Below are positions 44,294-53,563 of a DNA stretch of 64,000 nucleotides, piece by piece. The DNA comes from Hyphomicrobiales bacterium (GTDB lineage: Bacteria; Pseudomonadota; Alphaproteobacteria; Rhizobiales; Aestuariivirgaceae): NCBI GenBank assembly GCA_025363755.1, contig JANYLQ010000046.1:23930-87929 (forward strand), written 5' to 3'. Positions within the stretch are counted from its first letter, which is position 1. The number at the start of each line of letters is the position of its first letter. The position numbers and the translations under genes are program-made. The notes beneath the pieces are model-generated. The model had not been told where the DNA came from and searched no databases. It saw nothing but the letters and a program-made list of their open reading frames with translations.

Positions 44294-44369
<76 letters not shown>

Positions 44370-44504
44370 CGAAGCAGTGCCTCAGGCGTCCTCTTAAGCC
44401 ATTTGGCCCGCGTTCTGCAACACCTGTTTCAACGCTCCCAACCAAATGCTCAAATGTCTCAGTTTGGCACAGCTGGTAGGGGAAGTATTAACAGGGAATA
44501 ACAG

Positions 44505-45386
44505 ATGTCTCACTCTCGGAAATTAATCGTCCCAGCTTTGGCGGCTATGACAGTTATTGGATTTATGTCACTTGGCGCAACTGCTGGTTCATTAAGCGAC
44601 GGCAATGGTGACAGTGTTTTAGTTGACTCTGAAGCGACACCATCCGATCAGGTCGCTGGCGATGAAAGCGAATATCCCCATCCTGGCCCGGCAGGCGGTG
44701 GTGGTGAAGACGCTAAAAACGTTGCGCCGCCGCAGGATCCTCCACCTCCGGGCATGACGAACGAAAACTTTGACTTTGGTTTTGGACATGTGCGCCGCCG
44801 TTTTACCTGCTTTAACGGCTATCAAACTGTGATGGTGCGCGAATTCCGCGAATGTGGTTTTGGTATTCAACATCGCGTCGTGGTTGGCGGTGGTTCCCGT
44901 CGCCTAAATGCTTATGGCGGCTATAGCTATGGTGGCGGCTACGCGACAGGTGGTGGATATAACTATGGTGGTGGCTATGTTTATAGACAACCCTTGGTGC
45001 GCTACTACAAGCCTGCAAGCCGCGCAGCTGTGATGCAAGCTGAAAAACGCGCACGCCGTGCTGCTCAATACAATTATGGCGCAGGCTATGGTTATGACAA
45101 TGGTGGCTATGCTGGAAGTTATGTCGGTGGCTACGGATACGACAATGGTGGTTATTCAGCAGGCTATGGCGCGCAAATGGGCTATGGCGAAGGCTTCGGT
45201 GGTGGACGTCGTCACAAAGCTAAGCGCGGACACCGTTATCAAGGCCAAGCTTCCAGCGTGATGGGTGGCTATAGCGCTGGATACGGTGTAGGCTACGGTT
45301 ATGACGCTGGATTCGGCGCAGGTTTTGGATATGGCGGTACAACGATCCATTACGGCCCGATCATGACCAAGGATGGCGCTTATTAA
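44505..45386 (+). CDS. Secreted Gly/Tyr-rich repeat protein
   Basis: A 293-aa exported protein of unknown function. The signal peptide ends near GATAG (residue 28). An acidic, Pro-rich N-terminal part (to about residue 85, with PPQDPPPPG) is followed by a compact segment with two cysteines (RRRFTCFNGYQTVMVREFRE, then CGFG). The rest is Gly/Tyr-rich with units such as GYGYDNGGY, GGYSAGYG and GFGYGG, broken by basic patches (AEKRARRAAQ and RRHKAKRGHR). It looks like a surface or matrix protein with a sticky low-complexity tail. It has its own promoter region after tRNA-Thr and a terminator after it. Confidence 0.68.
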   Translation: MSHSRKLIVPALAAMTVIGFMSLGATAGSLSDGNGDSVLVDSEATPSDQVAGDESEYPHPGPAGGGGEDAKNVAPPQDPPPPGMTNENFDFGFGHVRRRFTCFNGYQTVMVREFRECGFGIQHRVVVGGGSRRLNAYGGYSYGGGYATGGGYNYGGGYVYRQPLVRYYKPASRAAVMQAEKRARRAAQYNYGAGYGYDNGGYAGSYVGGYGYDNGGYSAGYGAQMGYGEGFGGGRRHKAKRGHRYQGQASSVMGGYSAGYGVGYGYDAGFGAGFGYGGTTIHYGPIMTKDGAY

Positions 45387-45417
45387 TCACAGTTCCGATT
45401 TATCGGGACGGCGAAGG

Positions 45418-45448
45418 AAAGGGGAGTGGAGCAATCCATTCCCTTTTT
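45418..45448 (+). terminator. Intrinsic terminator
   Basis: GGGAGTGGA and TCCATTCCC (one G-T pair) form a stem with a GCAA loop, followed by TTTTT. It ends the Gly/Tyr-rich gene and could also serve the convergent rRNA methyltransferase gene. Confidence 0.85.
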
Positions 45449-45459
45449 CAATTGTAATT

Positions 45460-46320
45460 TTAGTGTGTTAGCGCATAAAGCGAAACGGCGCAGGCGATTG
45501 ATACGTTCAAACTTTTGATCACGCCTGGCATATCGATGCGGGCCACCTCATGACAAGTTTTAGCCGTGAGTTGGCGAAGTCCCTTGCCTTCAGCGCCAAG
45601 CACCAAAGCCAGCGGGCGCATCTTTGCCACATTGGCCATGTCGATTTCAGCATCTGAATCGAGGCCCACGAGATGAAAACCATAGCCAATTAGCTCATCC
45701 ATAGCGCGTGCAAGATTTGTGACCGTCACATATGGCACATGCTCATAGGCACCTGATGCAGCTTTGAAGAAAACGCCGCTTGCTTCTGCCGAATGACGCG
45801 CCGTTACGACAACTGCTGAAACATTGAACGCCGCACAAGAGCGCATGATGGCACCGACATTGTGTGGATCAGTCACTTGATCGAGCAATACAATCAAACC
45901 ATCACGCGAAACTTCATCAAGCCGTGGCTGATGCAATGGTTTGGCTTCAAGAATGATGCCTTGGTGCACAGCATCTGCTGATTTCAGCATATGATCAAGC
46001 AGGCGCGGGTGAACGATTTCAGGGGTGATGGTAACGCCCGGCGCGTCTTCCTTCAAACGCAGAAATGCATTTTCCGTGCACCACAGATTGACAGGCTTGC
46101 GCTTGGTATTCTTCAGCGCCTCGGTCACAGGGTGTGCGCCATAGATCAAATCATTTTCAGGGTTGGCCACCAGCACGCGCTCTGGGGTGCGCGGTGTTAA
46201 GGGTTTACCAGACCTCTGAAACTCCTTGGCTTTTTGTACTCCGGGGGCAGGGGTGTTGCGGAAAAATGGCTTTTTACCAAAAGTCTTTTTGGCGCGCGGA
46301 TTTGTGGGTTTTGTTGACAT
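45460..46320 (-). CDS. rlmB: SpoU/TrmH-family 23S rRNA (guanosine-2'-O-)-methyltransferase
   Basis: A 286-aa SPOUT enzyme. The N-terminus is basic and disordered (about 45 residues). A substrate-binding domain starts at LIYGAHPVTEALKN. The catalytic knot has LLDQVTDPHNVGAIMRSCAAF, ALVLGAEGKGLRQLT and MPGVIKSLNVSIACAVSLY, the three SpoU motifs. The most likely target is G2251 of 23S rRNA. ATG 46320 is preferred over the frame-open codons to 46338. Confidence 0.87.
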   Translation of the reverse strand: MSTKPTNPRAKKTFGKKPFFRNTPAPGVQKAKEFQRSGKPLTPRTPERVLVANPENDLIYGAHPVTEALKNTKRKPVNLWCTENAFLRLKEDAPGVTITPEIVHPRLLDHMLKSADAVHQGIILEAKPLHQPRLDEVSRDGLIVLLDQVTDPHNVGAIMRSCAAFNVSAVVVTARHSAEASGVFFKAASGAYEHVPYVTVTNLARAMDELIGYGFHLVGLDSDAEIDMANVAKMRPLALVLGAEGKGLRQLTAKTCHEVARIDMPGVIKSLNVSIACAVSLYALTH

Positions 46321-46429
46321 CACGCCTCTATAGCGCAAGATTTTTCAAAAACTAGCGGAATTGCTGCCACCCTGTTGCCTCGATTGCGAAATAAGGCTAG
46401 GTGCACCACGTCCTAATTTGGAGAGAACG

Positions 46430-46936
46430 ATGAACCGATTCCTGATTTCACTTGTGGCCTTCTCGGCCTTGGCAGCGCCTGCAATGGCCGCCAGCCTAAA
46501 AGTTGATACGTCAAAAAACTGCAGCTTCACCATTGAGTTGATGCCTGATGTGGCACCAAAACACGTGGCGCAAATTACGAAGCTTGCCGCTTCCGGCTTT
46601 TATGATGGCATTGTTTTTCACCGCGTGATTGACGGCTTTATGGCCCAAACGGGTGACCCAACGGGCACCGGCACTGGCAATTCAAAAGAACCAAATATTC
46701 CGGCTGAATTTTCGAAAAAGCCATTCGTGCGCGGCACGGTGGGCATGGCCCGTACATCCGATCCAGATTCTGCAAATAGCCAATTCTTCGTGATGTTTGC
46801 AGATGGCGCATTTTTGAATGGCCAGTATACAGTTTTTGGCCATGTAGATGGCGAAGGCATGAAATGTGTTGATCAGATCAACAAAGGCGAACCACCAGCA
46901 AATCCAGACAAAATGACAAAGGTAACAGTGCAATAA
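46430..46936 (+). CDS. Periplasmic cyclophilin-type peptidyl-prolyl isomerase
   Basis: A 168-aa PPIase with a signal peptide (MNRFLISLVAFSALAAPAMA). The cyclophilin core shows FYDGIVFHRVIDGFMAQTGD, GTGTGNSKEPNIPAEF, VGMARTSDPDSANSQFFVMF and LNGQYTVFGHV. It speeds proline isomerisation in exported proteins. GAGAGAA precedes ATG 46430. Its stop overlaps the start of the next cyclophilin by one base (TAATG). Confidence 0.92.
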   Translation: MNRFLISLVAFSALAAPAMAASLKVDTSKNCSFTIELMPDVAPKHVAQITKLAASGFYDGIVFHRVIDGFMAQTGDPTGTGTGNSKEPNIPAEFSKKPFVRGTVGMARTSDPDSANSQFFVMFADGAFLNGQYTVFGHVDGEGMKCVDQINKGEPPANPDKMTKVTVQ

Positions 46937-47403
46937 TGGCCGATCTCGAAAATACGCTTCACGTCCAACTCGATAAAGGCTTGGTCGTTATTGAACTTTT
47001 GCCGAAGCTTGCTCCCGGCCATGTGGCCCGCATCAAGGAATTGGCGCGTGAGAAGTTTTATGATGGTGTGGTGTTTCACCGCGTGATTGAAGGCTTTATG
47101 GCGCAAGGCGGCGATCCTACAGGAACCGGCATGGGCGGCTCGAAGAAGCCTGATCTGAAAGCTGAGTTTTCCAAGGAGCCACATGTGAAGGGCATTTGCT
47201 CGATGGCGCGTTCTTCCAATCCGAACTCTGCCAACAGCCAATTCTTCATCTGCTTTGGCGATGCCAGGTTCCTCGACAATCAATATACTGTGTGGGGACG
47301 GGTGACCGATGGCATGGAGTTTGTTGACGGCTTGAAGCGCGGCGAGCCGCCAAAGAACCCAGATAAAATAGTGACCATGCGGGTTGCGGCTGACGCTGCT
47401 TAA
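46936..47403 (+). CDS. Cytoplasmic cyclophilin-type peptidyl-prolyl isomerase
   Basis: A 155-aa PPIase without signal peptide. FYDGVVFHRVIEGFMAQGGD, GTGMGGSKKPDLKAEFSKEP, SMARSSNPNSANSQFFICF and LDNQYTVWGRVTDGM mark the fold. It is clearly a paralog of the upstream periplasmic enzyme and is translationally coupled to it. It precedes queA, as in other Rhizobiales. Confidence 0.93.
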   Translation: MADLENTLHVQLDKGLVVIELLPKLAPGHVARIKELAREKFYDGVVFHRVIEGFMAQGGDPTGTGMGGSKKPDLKAEFSKEPHVKGICSMARSSNPNSANSQFFICFGDARFLDNQYTVWGRVTDGMEFVDGLKRGEPPKNPDKIVTMRVAADAA

Positions 47404-47440
47404 TTTTACGTTATTGATCGGCGACGAGGCTTTTTGAATT

Positions 47441-48472
47441 ATGCGCGTCGCCGATTTTGATTTTGAACTGCCGCCGGAGAATATTGCGCTTCGGCCAATC
47501 ACACCGCGCGAAGCTGCCAAACTTCTGGTGATTCAGAATAGTGCGTTTTCTGATTTGCATGTGGGTGATTTACCCAGCCAATTGCGGCGTGGTGATCTTC
47601 TCGTTTTCAATAATACCAAAGTCATTCCGGCTGCTTTGTCTGGCGTCCGTGTCGGTCGGCTTGGCACAACGCCTAAGATCGAGGCGTTGCTGCATTTGCG
47701 GATAGATGGCGCAAGTTGGAAGGCTTTTGTAAAGCCCGCTAAGAAGTTGGAAGCGGGAGATACGGTTCAGTTTGGTTCGCTAAGCGCCGTTGTCGAAGAA
47801 AAAGGTGACACGGGCGAGGTTACATTTCGTTTTCCAGTTTCGGGTGCTGATCTCGATATCGCATTAACACAGGTCGGTCGCGTTCCTCTGCCGCCCTATA
47901 TTGAATCTAAGCGCGCGCAGGATTTGCAGGATAGGTCTGATTATCAAACTGTTTATGCCAAAGAGTCTGGAGCAGTTGCCGCACCCACTGCTGGGCTGCA
48001 CTTCACACCTGAATTGATAAAAGCTTGCCAAGCTACTGGAATTGAGTCGGAATTTGTAACTTTGCATGTTGGTGCAGGCACATTTTTGCCTGTAAAAGCT
48101 GACGATACGCGCGACCATAAAATGCATGCGGAATGGGGTGAAGTTTCGCTTGAGACTTTGAATCATATTCAAGCCGTAAAGGCTTCTGGAGGAAGGGTAA
48201 TTGCCGTTGGAACGACTTCACTCAGATTGCTTGAAAGTGCTGCTGGTAAGCCGTTTTCTGGAACCACCGATATTTTCATCACGCCCGGCTACAAGTTCAA
48301 CACCGTTGACGGCTTGATGACCAACTTCCATTTGCCGCGTTCGACACTTTTCATGCTGGTCTGCGCCTTTGCAGGCACTGACACAATGAAAGCGGCCTAT
48401 GCCCATGCCATCGCCCAAAATTATCGGTTCTATTCCTATGGCGATGCCAGCCTGCTATGGCCAGCCCAATGA
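47441..48472 (+). CDS. queA: S-adenosylmethionine:tRNA ribosyltransferase-isomerase
   Basis: A 343-aa enzyme that builds epoxyqueuosine in tRNA from preQ1 and SAM. It starts [19 protein letters not shown] and has [56 protein letters not shown] and [21 protein letters not shown] (split by family blocks). It is coupled to tgt by an ATGA overlap. Confidence 0.96.
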   Translation: MRVADFDFELPPENIALRPITPREAAKLLVIQNSAFSDLHVGDLPSQLRRGDLLVFNNTKVIPAALSGVRVGRLGTTPKIEALLHLRIDGASWKAFVKPAKKLEAGDTVQFGSLSAVVEEKGDTGEVTFRFPVSGADLDIALTQVGRVPLPPYIESKRAQDLQDRSDYQTVYAKESGAVAAPTAGLHFTPELIKACQATGIESEFVTLHVGAGTFLPVKADDTRDHKMHAEWGEVSLETLNHIQAVKASGGRVIAVGTTSLRLLESAAGKPFSGTTDIFITPGYKFNTVDGLMTNFHLPRSTLFMLVCAFAGTDTMKAAYAHAIAQNYRFYSYGDASLLWPAQ

Positions 48473-49590
48473 CCCAAGAGTTCGGATTTACGCTTCATAA
48501 AAAAGACGGTTTAGCACGGCGCGGCACGGTTCACACAGGGCGCGGCGACATTCGCACGCCCGCATTCATGCCTGTGGGCACCGTGGGGACGGTCAAGGGG
48601 CTTTATCTCAATCAGGTGAAGGAAACTGGCGCCGATATTATTCTGGGCAACACCTATCATTTGATGCTGCGGCCCGGTGCGGAGCAGGTGGCCAAGCTTG
48701 GCGGGCTTCACAAGTTCATCGGTTGGGAAGGGCCGATCCTCACTGACTCAGGCGGCTTTCAAATTATGTCGCTGTCGAAGATCCGCAAGATCAAAGAAAC
48801 TGGGGCCACTTTCCAATCGCATATTGATGGCCGCAAATACGAACTCACACCTGAGCGTGCGATGGAAATTCAGCGCTTGCTCGGTTCAGATATTCAGATG
48901 CAGCTAGATCAATGTTTAGAGCTTCCGCATTCTGAAGCCGAAGGCGAAAAAGCCATGGAGCTTTCGCTGCGTTGGGCTGCTCGGTCCCGCACCGCGTTTG
49001 GTTCGCAACCCGGCCGCGGTAATTTTGGCATCGTGCAGGGCGGCACCAATGAGCGGCTGCGTTTGAAAAGTGCTGATGGTTTGAGGCAGATTGGTTTTGA
49101 AGGTTATGCCATTGGCGGCCTTGCTGTTGGCGAAGGCCAAGAGCTGATGTTGCAGACTATTGATTTCACAGCACCGGCACTTCCCGAAGATAAGCCACGC
49201 TATTTGATGGGTGTGGGCACGCCAGAAGATTTGCTTGAAGCCGTGGCGCGCGGCATTGATATGTTTGATTGCGTTATGCCAACTCGTTCAGGTCGCCATG
49301 GGCAAGCGTTTACGCGCTTTGGTCGGATTAACATCCGCAACGCCAAACATGCTGACGACACGCGGCCACTCGATGCCGATCATCCATGCCCCGCGCTTTC
49401 GCAATATTCCCGCGCCTATTTACATCATCTCATGCGTTCGGGAGAACTGCTCGGCATGATGTTGTTGAGCTGGGCAAACATTGCTTACTATCAATCGCTG
49501 ATGCAGGGCATGCGTGATGCAATTGACGTTGGCAAATTTGAAGAATTCCGCGTGGCCACACATTCGCAGTGGAAGCGTGGGGATGTCTAG
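48469..49590 (+). CDS. tgt: tRNA-guanine transglycosylase
   Basis: A 373-aa enzyme that swaps guanine 34 for preQ1 in GUN-anticodon tRNAs. The nucleophile region is [19 protein letters not shown], with [46 protein letters not shown] and the end region [18 protein letters not shown]. One odd point: the usual zinc-ligand cluster near residues 310-345 looks altered here ([17 protein letters not shown] keeps Cys and His, and other ligands are less clear). Start at ATG 48469, overlapping the queA stop; ATG 48457 is in frame. Confidence 0.94.
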   Translation: MTQEFGFTLHKKDGLARRGTVHTGRGDIRTPAFMPVGTVGTVKGLYLNQVKETGADIILGNTYHLMLRPGAEQVAKLGGLHKFIGWEGPILTDSGGFQIMSLSKIRKIKETGATFQSHIDGRKYELTPERAMEIQRLLGSDIQMQLDQCLELPHSEAEGEKAMELSLRWAARSRTAFGSQPGRGNFGIVQGGTNERLRLKSADGLRQIGFEGYAIGGLAVGEGQELMLQTIDFTAPALPEDKPRYLMGVGTPEDLLEAVARGIDMFDCVMPTRSGRHGQAFTRFGRINIRNAKHADDTRPLDADHPCPALSQYSRAYLHHLMRSGELLGMMLLSWANIAYYQSLMQGMRDAIDVGKFEEFRVATHSQWKRGDV

Positions 49591-50393
49591 CGTCCCCCGC
49601 CGCCCGTATGTTCGCCCTCGCGCGTTAAATAATAGGCACACAAAATTGGAATGAACGTCACTGCAATCACGATGATGGCCACGACATTGGTCACGGGGCG
49701 TTGGCGGGGGCGGATTAATTCTTGCAGCATCCAGATCGGCAAGGTGGATTGTTGGCCAGCGGTGAAGGTTGTCACGATTACTTCATCAAACGAAAGTGCG
49801 AAGGCCAACATGCCGCCTGCGAGAAGTGCCGAAGCGATTTGGGGCAGTACGACAAAACGAAAAGTTTGAAAGCCATCGGCACCCAAATCCATCGACGCCT
49901 CAACCATATTGCTGTTGATGCGACGAAACCTCGCCAACACATTGTTATAGACAACCACAATACAGAACGTGGCGTGGCCTAATATGATTGTCCAAGTTGA
50001 GAAAGGCAGGTTCATAATGTCGAAGGCTGAACGCAGCGCAATGCCTGTGATGATGCCGGGCAGGGCGATTGGTAAGATGAACAACAATGAAAGCGAATCC
50101 TTTCCGTAGAATTTGGCTCTCGAAAGGGCTGCTGCGGCGAGAGTTCCGAAGATCAATGCCAATAGTGTGGCGATGGCTGCAACCTTGATTGAAAGATAGA
50201 GCGGCCCCCAAATATCAGGTCGGTCAAACCACGCCGTAGCGAACCATTTTGTGGTCAGGCCCGGCGGTGGGAACTGGAATGATTTTTCTTCTGTCGTAAA
50301 GGCATAAAGAAATATCAATAAGAGTGGTAGATGCAGAAACATTAATCCCGCCGCAGCGCCAAGCTTCAATCCCCATCCCGCTTCAGAGCGCAT
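49587..50393 (-). CDS. ABC transporter permease, PotC-like
   Basis: A 268-aa permease of a spermidine/putrescine-type importer with six membrane helices. The EAA loop reads [23 protein letters not shown]. It starts [21 protein letters not shown] and ends in a basic Gly-rich tail. It overlaps the PotB-like gene by 11 bases and converges on tgt with a 4-base overlap. Confidence 0.88.
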   Translation of the reverse strand: MRSEAGWGLKLGAAAGLMFLHLPLLLIFLYAFTTEEKSFQFPPPGLTTKWFATAWFDRPDIWGPLYLSIKVAAIATLLALIFGTLAAAALSRAKFYGKDSLSLLFILPIALPGIITGIALRSAFDIMNLPFSTWTIILGHATFCIVVVYNNVLARFRRINSNMVEASMDLGADGFQTFRFVVLPQIASALLAGGMLAFALSFDEVIVTTFTAGQQSTLPIWMLQELIRPRQRPVTNVVAIIVIAVTFIPILCAYYLTREGEHTGGGGR

Positions 50394-51285
50394 CGAAGGC
50401 TCCGGCGCGTTTGGCCAAAGCGAGGTAAACGCCCATTATCAACATGGGAACCACTGTGAACGCAGCGGCTAGTGGAATATCGCCCGCTGTGCCTTGAAGC
50501 GTGTAGACCGCTTGGCCGATGAAGGGCCGCGAATTGCCAACGATTTGCGGGATAATGTAGTCGCCCAGCGTAAGCGAGAATGTGAAGATTGATCCTGCGA
50601 TCACGCCGGGCAAAGCCAGAGGCAAGATCACTGTTCTAAAAGTTTGGCGCGGTGTCGCGCCCAGATCCGCCGAGGCTTCAATGTAATTTTTAGGCACGCG
50701 TTCGAGCGCTGCTTGCAAGGGTAATATCATATAGGGTAACCAGATGTAGAGGAACACGAGGAAAGTTCCGATATAGCTGAATGACAATGACGAACCGCCG
50801 ATTACGGGTAGGGTCAGCAAAGCATCCAAAACCCCGCCGAGACCCAATCCACCCGCCGCCCACGTGATGATGCCTTCCTTGGCGAGGATCAGTTTCCAAG
50901 CATAAACCTTCACCAGATAGCTTGACCATAGCGGCATCATGACCGCGAGATAAAACAGCGCCTTGGTTTTGCCACGTGCAAATCTTGCAGCATAATATGC
51001 AATCGGAAACGCAATGATGGCAGAGGTGATGGTGACAATGGCCGCCATGGCCACGGTGCGGCCAATGGTTTGCAGATTAGAGGATTCGAAAAGCTGGCCA
51101 TAAGTTGAGAGCGTGAATTCGTGGATGATGATGCCAGAGAAATCATCGAGATGATAAAAGCTTTGCAGCAAGAGTGCGAGGAGCGATCCGATATAGACTA
51201 TTCCGATCCATGCCAGTGGTGGGCCAAGCAACATCGCCGTGAGTGCGCCTGGCCTCTTGTAAAACAAATCGGATAGTCCTCGCAT
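50383..51285 (-). CDS. ABC transporter permease, PotB-like
   Basis: A 300-aa inner-membrane permease with about six helices. The EAA motif is [22 protein letters not shown]. The segment [20 protein letters not shown] is typical of PotB/PotH subunits. The start ATG 51285 overlaps the stop of the ATPase gene by one base (TGATG). Confidence 0.88.
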   Translation of the reverse strand: MRGLSDLFYKRPGALTAMLLGPPLAWIGIVYIGSLLALLLQSFYHLDDFSGIIIHEFTLSTYGQLFESSNLQTIGRTVAMAAIVTITSAIIAFPIAYYAARFARGKTKALFYLAVMMPLWSSYLVKVYAWKLILAKEGIITWAAGGLGLGGVLDALLTLPVIGGSSLSFSYIGTFLVFLYIWLPYMILPLQAALERVPKNYIEASADLGATPRQTFRTVILPLALPGVIAGSIFTFSLTLGDYIIPQIVGNSRPFIGQAVYTLQGTAGDIPLAAAFTVVPMLIMGVYLALAKRAGAFDAL

Positions 51286-52295
51286 CAGGCCTTTTCCATT
51301 TCGACAATGGCGTCCTTTGCCCAAATGAAGCGCACGGTTTGGCCCTCAGCCAGCGCCTTTGATGTTGCGGGCAGGGTGGCTGAAAGGCGCGTGCCTTTGG
51401 CGTCAATCACTACACGCGTCATCGCACCTTGATAATGAATAGCGGTAATGCGGCCCTCGGCGTTGAATTGGTTGGAAACCACTTTCTGATCGCCTGTGAG
51501 GATGTTTATTTTTTCAGGTCGTAAGCTCACCCATGCCTCGGGCCCGCCATGCGACTTTGAGAATTCTGGTGACATGACATTAGACGAACCCACAAAGTCC
51601 GCCACAAATCGCGAGCGTGGGCGTTCGTAAATTTCAGACGGCGGCCCGGCTTGAACAATCTTGCCCTCATTGAAAATAGCCACGCGGTCTGCCATCGACA
51701 AAGCCTCGCCTTGATCATGGGTGACGAAAACAAAAGTGATGCCCAACTGGCGTTGCAGATGTTTCAGCTCTTCCTGCATTTGTTCGCGCAATTTCAAATC
51801 AAGTGCGCCAAGTGGTTCATCAAGAAGCAAAACTTTAGGTTCATTGACCAGCGCACGGGCCAGCGCCACGCGTTGCCGCTGGCCGCCAGAAAGTTGAGCC
51901 GGCCTGCGCTGATCAAAGCCAGAAAGTTTGACCATATCCAGTGCTTGCTTGGCCGAAGCTTCGCGGTCAGCGCGAGCTACACCTTTGATCATCAGACCAT
52001 AAGCAACATTCTCGCCAACCGTCATATGCGGGAACAGGGCATAGTCTTGGAACACAGTGTTCACATTGCGCTTATAGGGCGGAAGGCCTGTTGCATCTTC
52101 ACCGAAGATTGAAATAGTGCCTGATGTTGGTTGTTCGAAGCCTGCGATCAAACGCAAACATGTGGTTTTGCCGGAGCCTGAGGGGCCGAGCATGGCGAAA
52201 AATTCACCTTGCGCGATGTCGATTGTAACATCATCAACCGCGCGAGTTTTACCGAAATGGCGGGTGACGTTTTGGAATGAAACGGCGTGGGTCAT
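51285..52295 (-). CDS. ABC transporter ATP-binding protein, PotA-like
   Basis: A 336-aa ATPase of the polyamine-type importer. Walker A is LGPSGSGKTTCLR, the Q-loop is in NTVFQDYALFPHMTV, the signature is LSGGQRQRVALARALV, Walker B is KVLLLDEPLGALDLKLR and the H-loop is in FVTHDQGEALSMAD. A C-terminal TOBE domain carries WVSLRPEKINIL. It is the second gene of the operon. Confidence 0.92.
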   Translation of the reverse strand: MTHAVSFQNVTRHFGKTRAVDDVTIDIAQGEFFAMLGPSGSGKTTCLRLIAGFEQPTSGTISIFGEDATGLPPYKRNVNTVFQDYALFPHMTVGENVAYGLMIKGVARADREASAKQALDMVKLSGFDQRRPAQLSGGQRQRVALARALVNEPKVLLLDEPLGALDLKLREQMQEELKHLQRQLGITFVFVTHDQGEALSMADRVAIFNEGKIVQAGPPSEIYERPRSRFVADFVGSSNVMSPEFSKSHGGPEAWVSLRPEKINILTGDQKVVSNQFNAEGRITAIHYQGAMTRVVIDAKGTRLSATLPATSKALAEGQTVRFIWAKDAIVEMEKA

Positions 52296-52308
52296 TAGAA
52301 AATGAAAA

Positions 52309-52336
52309 GGCCCGCGAATATTTCTATGCGCAGGCC
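52309..52336 (-). terminator. Hairpin with T-run between binding protein and ATPase genes
   Basis: On the minus strand GGCCTGCG and CGCGGGCC form an 8-base stem (one T-G pair) around a 12-base AT-rich loop, followed by TTTTC. It sits directly after the binding-protein gene and probably ends a part of transcripts so that binding protein exceeds transporter. Confidence 0.65.
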
Positions 52337-52343
52337 CCCGCTT

Positions 52344-53504
52344 TTATTTCCCCTGCACGGCCAGATAGTCCTTGGCCCATTGCGAGTATGACACGCAGGT
52401 ACCTTCGGCTTCGCATTTGCCGGTTGGGGTGCGCCAGAACCAGATTTTGTCGAAGTTCGCCATGCCGTTTGTATCGCAGCCTGTATCAGTCAAAAGCGCG
52501 TTGCCTTTGCATGCTGCATTCACTGCGGGCACTGAACCAAACCAAGCGGCCACATCGCCCTGAACCTTGGCATCAAGCGAATGGTTAAGCCACGCATAGG
52601 CGCAGTTTGGATGTGCGGCTTCAGCGTGCATCATCGTCGTGTCGGCCCAACCTGTGGCACCTTCTTCTGGAATGGTTGAAGCAATCGGCGTCTTTTCCAT
52701 CACGGCTTTATCGGCTTGCAGCAGGTTCACTTGATAAGGCCAAGACGACGAGGCAACCACACCTTCGGTTTTGAAGTCTTCAACTTGAACCGCAGCATCG
52801 CCCCAATAGCGGCCAACCAATGCGCGTTGACCTGTGGCCAAGGCGAGGGCTGCAGCATATTGATCTTTGTTCAGTTCATAGGGGTTCTTGATGCCAAGTT
52901 CTGGCTTCTTGTGCATCAGATAAAGGGCAGCATCAGCAATGGCGATTGCGCCATAATAAGCCTGAACGCGGCCCTTGTTGGATTTGCCGTCGGGCAGATT
53001 TTGTTCCTCAAATACGACCGACCAGCTCTTTGGTGCTTCTTTGAATACTTTGGTGTTGTAAGCCAAAACATTCGGACCCCATTGATAGGGCGTGCCATAG
53101 TGAACGCCGTCAACCGTGTGCCATGGTGCGTCTTGCAGGCGCTTATCGACATTGGCCCAATTTGGAATTTTGCTGACATCAATGGCTTGAACCTTTTTGC
53201 CTGCGATCAGTCGGAGCGATGCATCGCCAGAAGCGGTGACGAGATCAAATCCGCCTTGATTCATCAAGGTCACCATTTCGTCAGAAGTAGCGGCGGTCTT
53301 AACGTTGACTTTGCAGCCCGTTTCCTTTTCGAAACCAGTGACCCAATCATAGCCCTTATCGCTTTCGCCACGCTCGACATAACCCGGCCAAGCCACAATG
53401 TTGAGTTCAGTTTCGTTGGCGGCAAAAGCAAATGTGTTGAAGCCATTTGCTAAAATTGATGTGGTTGCGCACAATGTGACCATTGCATTTTTCGTGAATT
53501 TCAT
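52344..53504 (-). CDS. Polyamine-type ABC substrate-binding protein
   Basis: A 386-aa periplasmic binding protein. The signal peptide runs to about NTFAFA (residue 28). The mature protein begins ELNIVAWPGYVERGE and has VTASGDASLRLIAGKKV, GTPYQWGPNVLAYNTKVF and WADTTMMHAEAAHPNCAYAW, which resembles PotD/YdcS proteins. Six cysteines occur, most in the C-terminal third (AACKGNALLTDTGCDT and GKCEAEGTCVS), suggesting disulfides. Exact ligand unknown. GGGAG lies 7 bases before ATG 53504. First gene of the minus-strand operon. Confidence 0.85.
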   Translation of the reverse strand: MKFTKNAMVTLCATTSILANGFNTFAFAANETELNIVAWPGYVERGESDKGYDWVTGFEKETGCKVNVKTAATSDEMVTLMNQGGFDLVTASGDASLRLIAGKKVQAIDVSKIPNWANVDKRLQDAPWHTVDGVHYGTPYQWGPNVLAYNTKVFKEAPKSWSVVFEEQNLPDGKSNKGRVQAYYGAIAIADAALYLMHKKPELGIKNPYELNKDQYAAALALATGQRALVGRYWGDAAVQVEDFKTEGVVASSSWPYQVNLLQADKAVMEKTPIASTIPEEGATGWADTTMMHAEAAHPNCAYAWLNHSLDAKVQGDVAAWFGSVPAVNAACKGNALLTDTGCDTNGMANFDKIWFWRTPTGKCEAEGTCVSYSQWAKDYLAVQGK

Positions 53505-53520
53505 ATTTTTTCTCCCTTAA

Positions 53521-53539
53521 GGTCGCTATGGTTACGACC
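53521..53539. promoter_or_regulatory. Inverted repeat in the divergent promoter gap
   Basis: GGTCG and CGACC flank nine bases in the 59-base gap between the binding-protein gene and the 8-oxoguanine deaminase gene. It is a candidate operator shared by both directions. The gap is very short for two promoters. Confidence 0.35.
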
Positions 53540-53563
53540 AAGTGGTGGGGAGGTTAGCGCTGA

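Noticed and set aside
44460..44490. Possible sigma-54 promoter before the Gly/Tyr-rich gene
   Set aside because: TTGGCAC is present but the GC dinucleotide expected about 10 bases later is missing.
44885..45350. Gly-rich repeats as an RTX toxin substrate of the type I exporter
   Set aside because: The repeats lack the Asp-containing GGxGxD nonapeptides, and the protein has a Sec-type signal peptide, so it is not a type I substrate.
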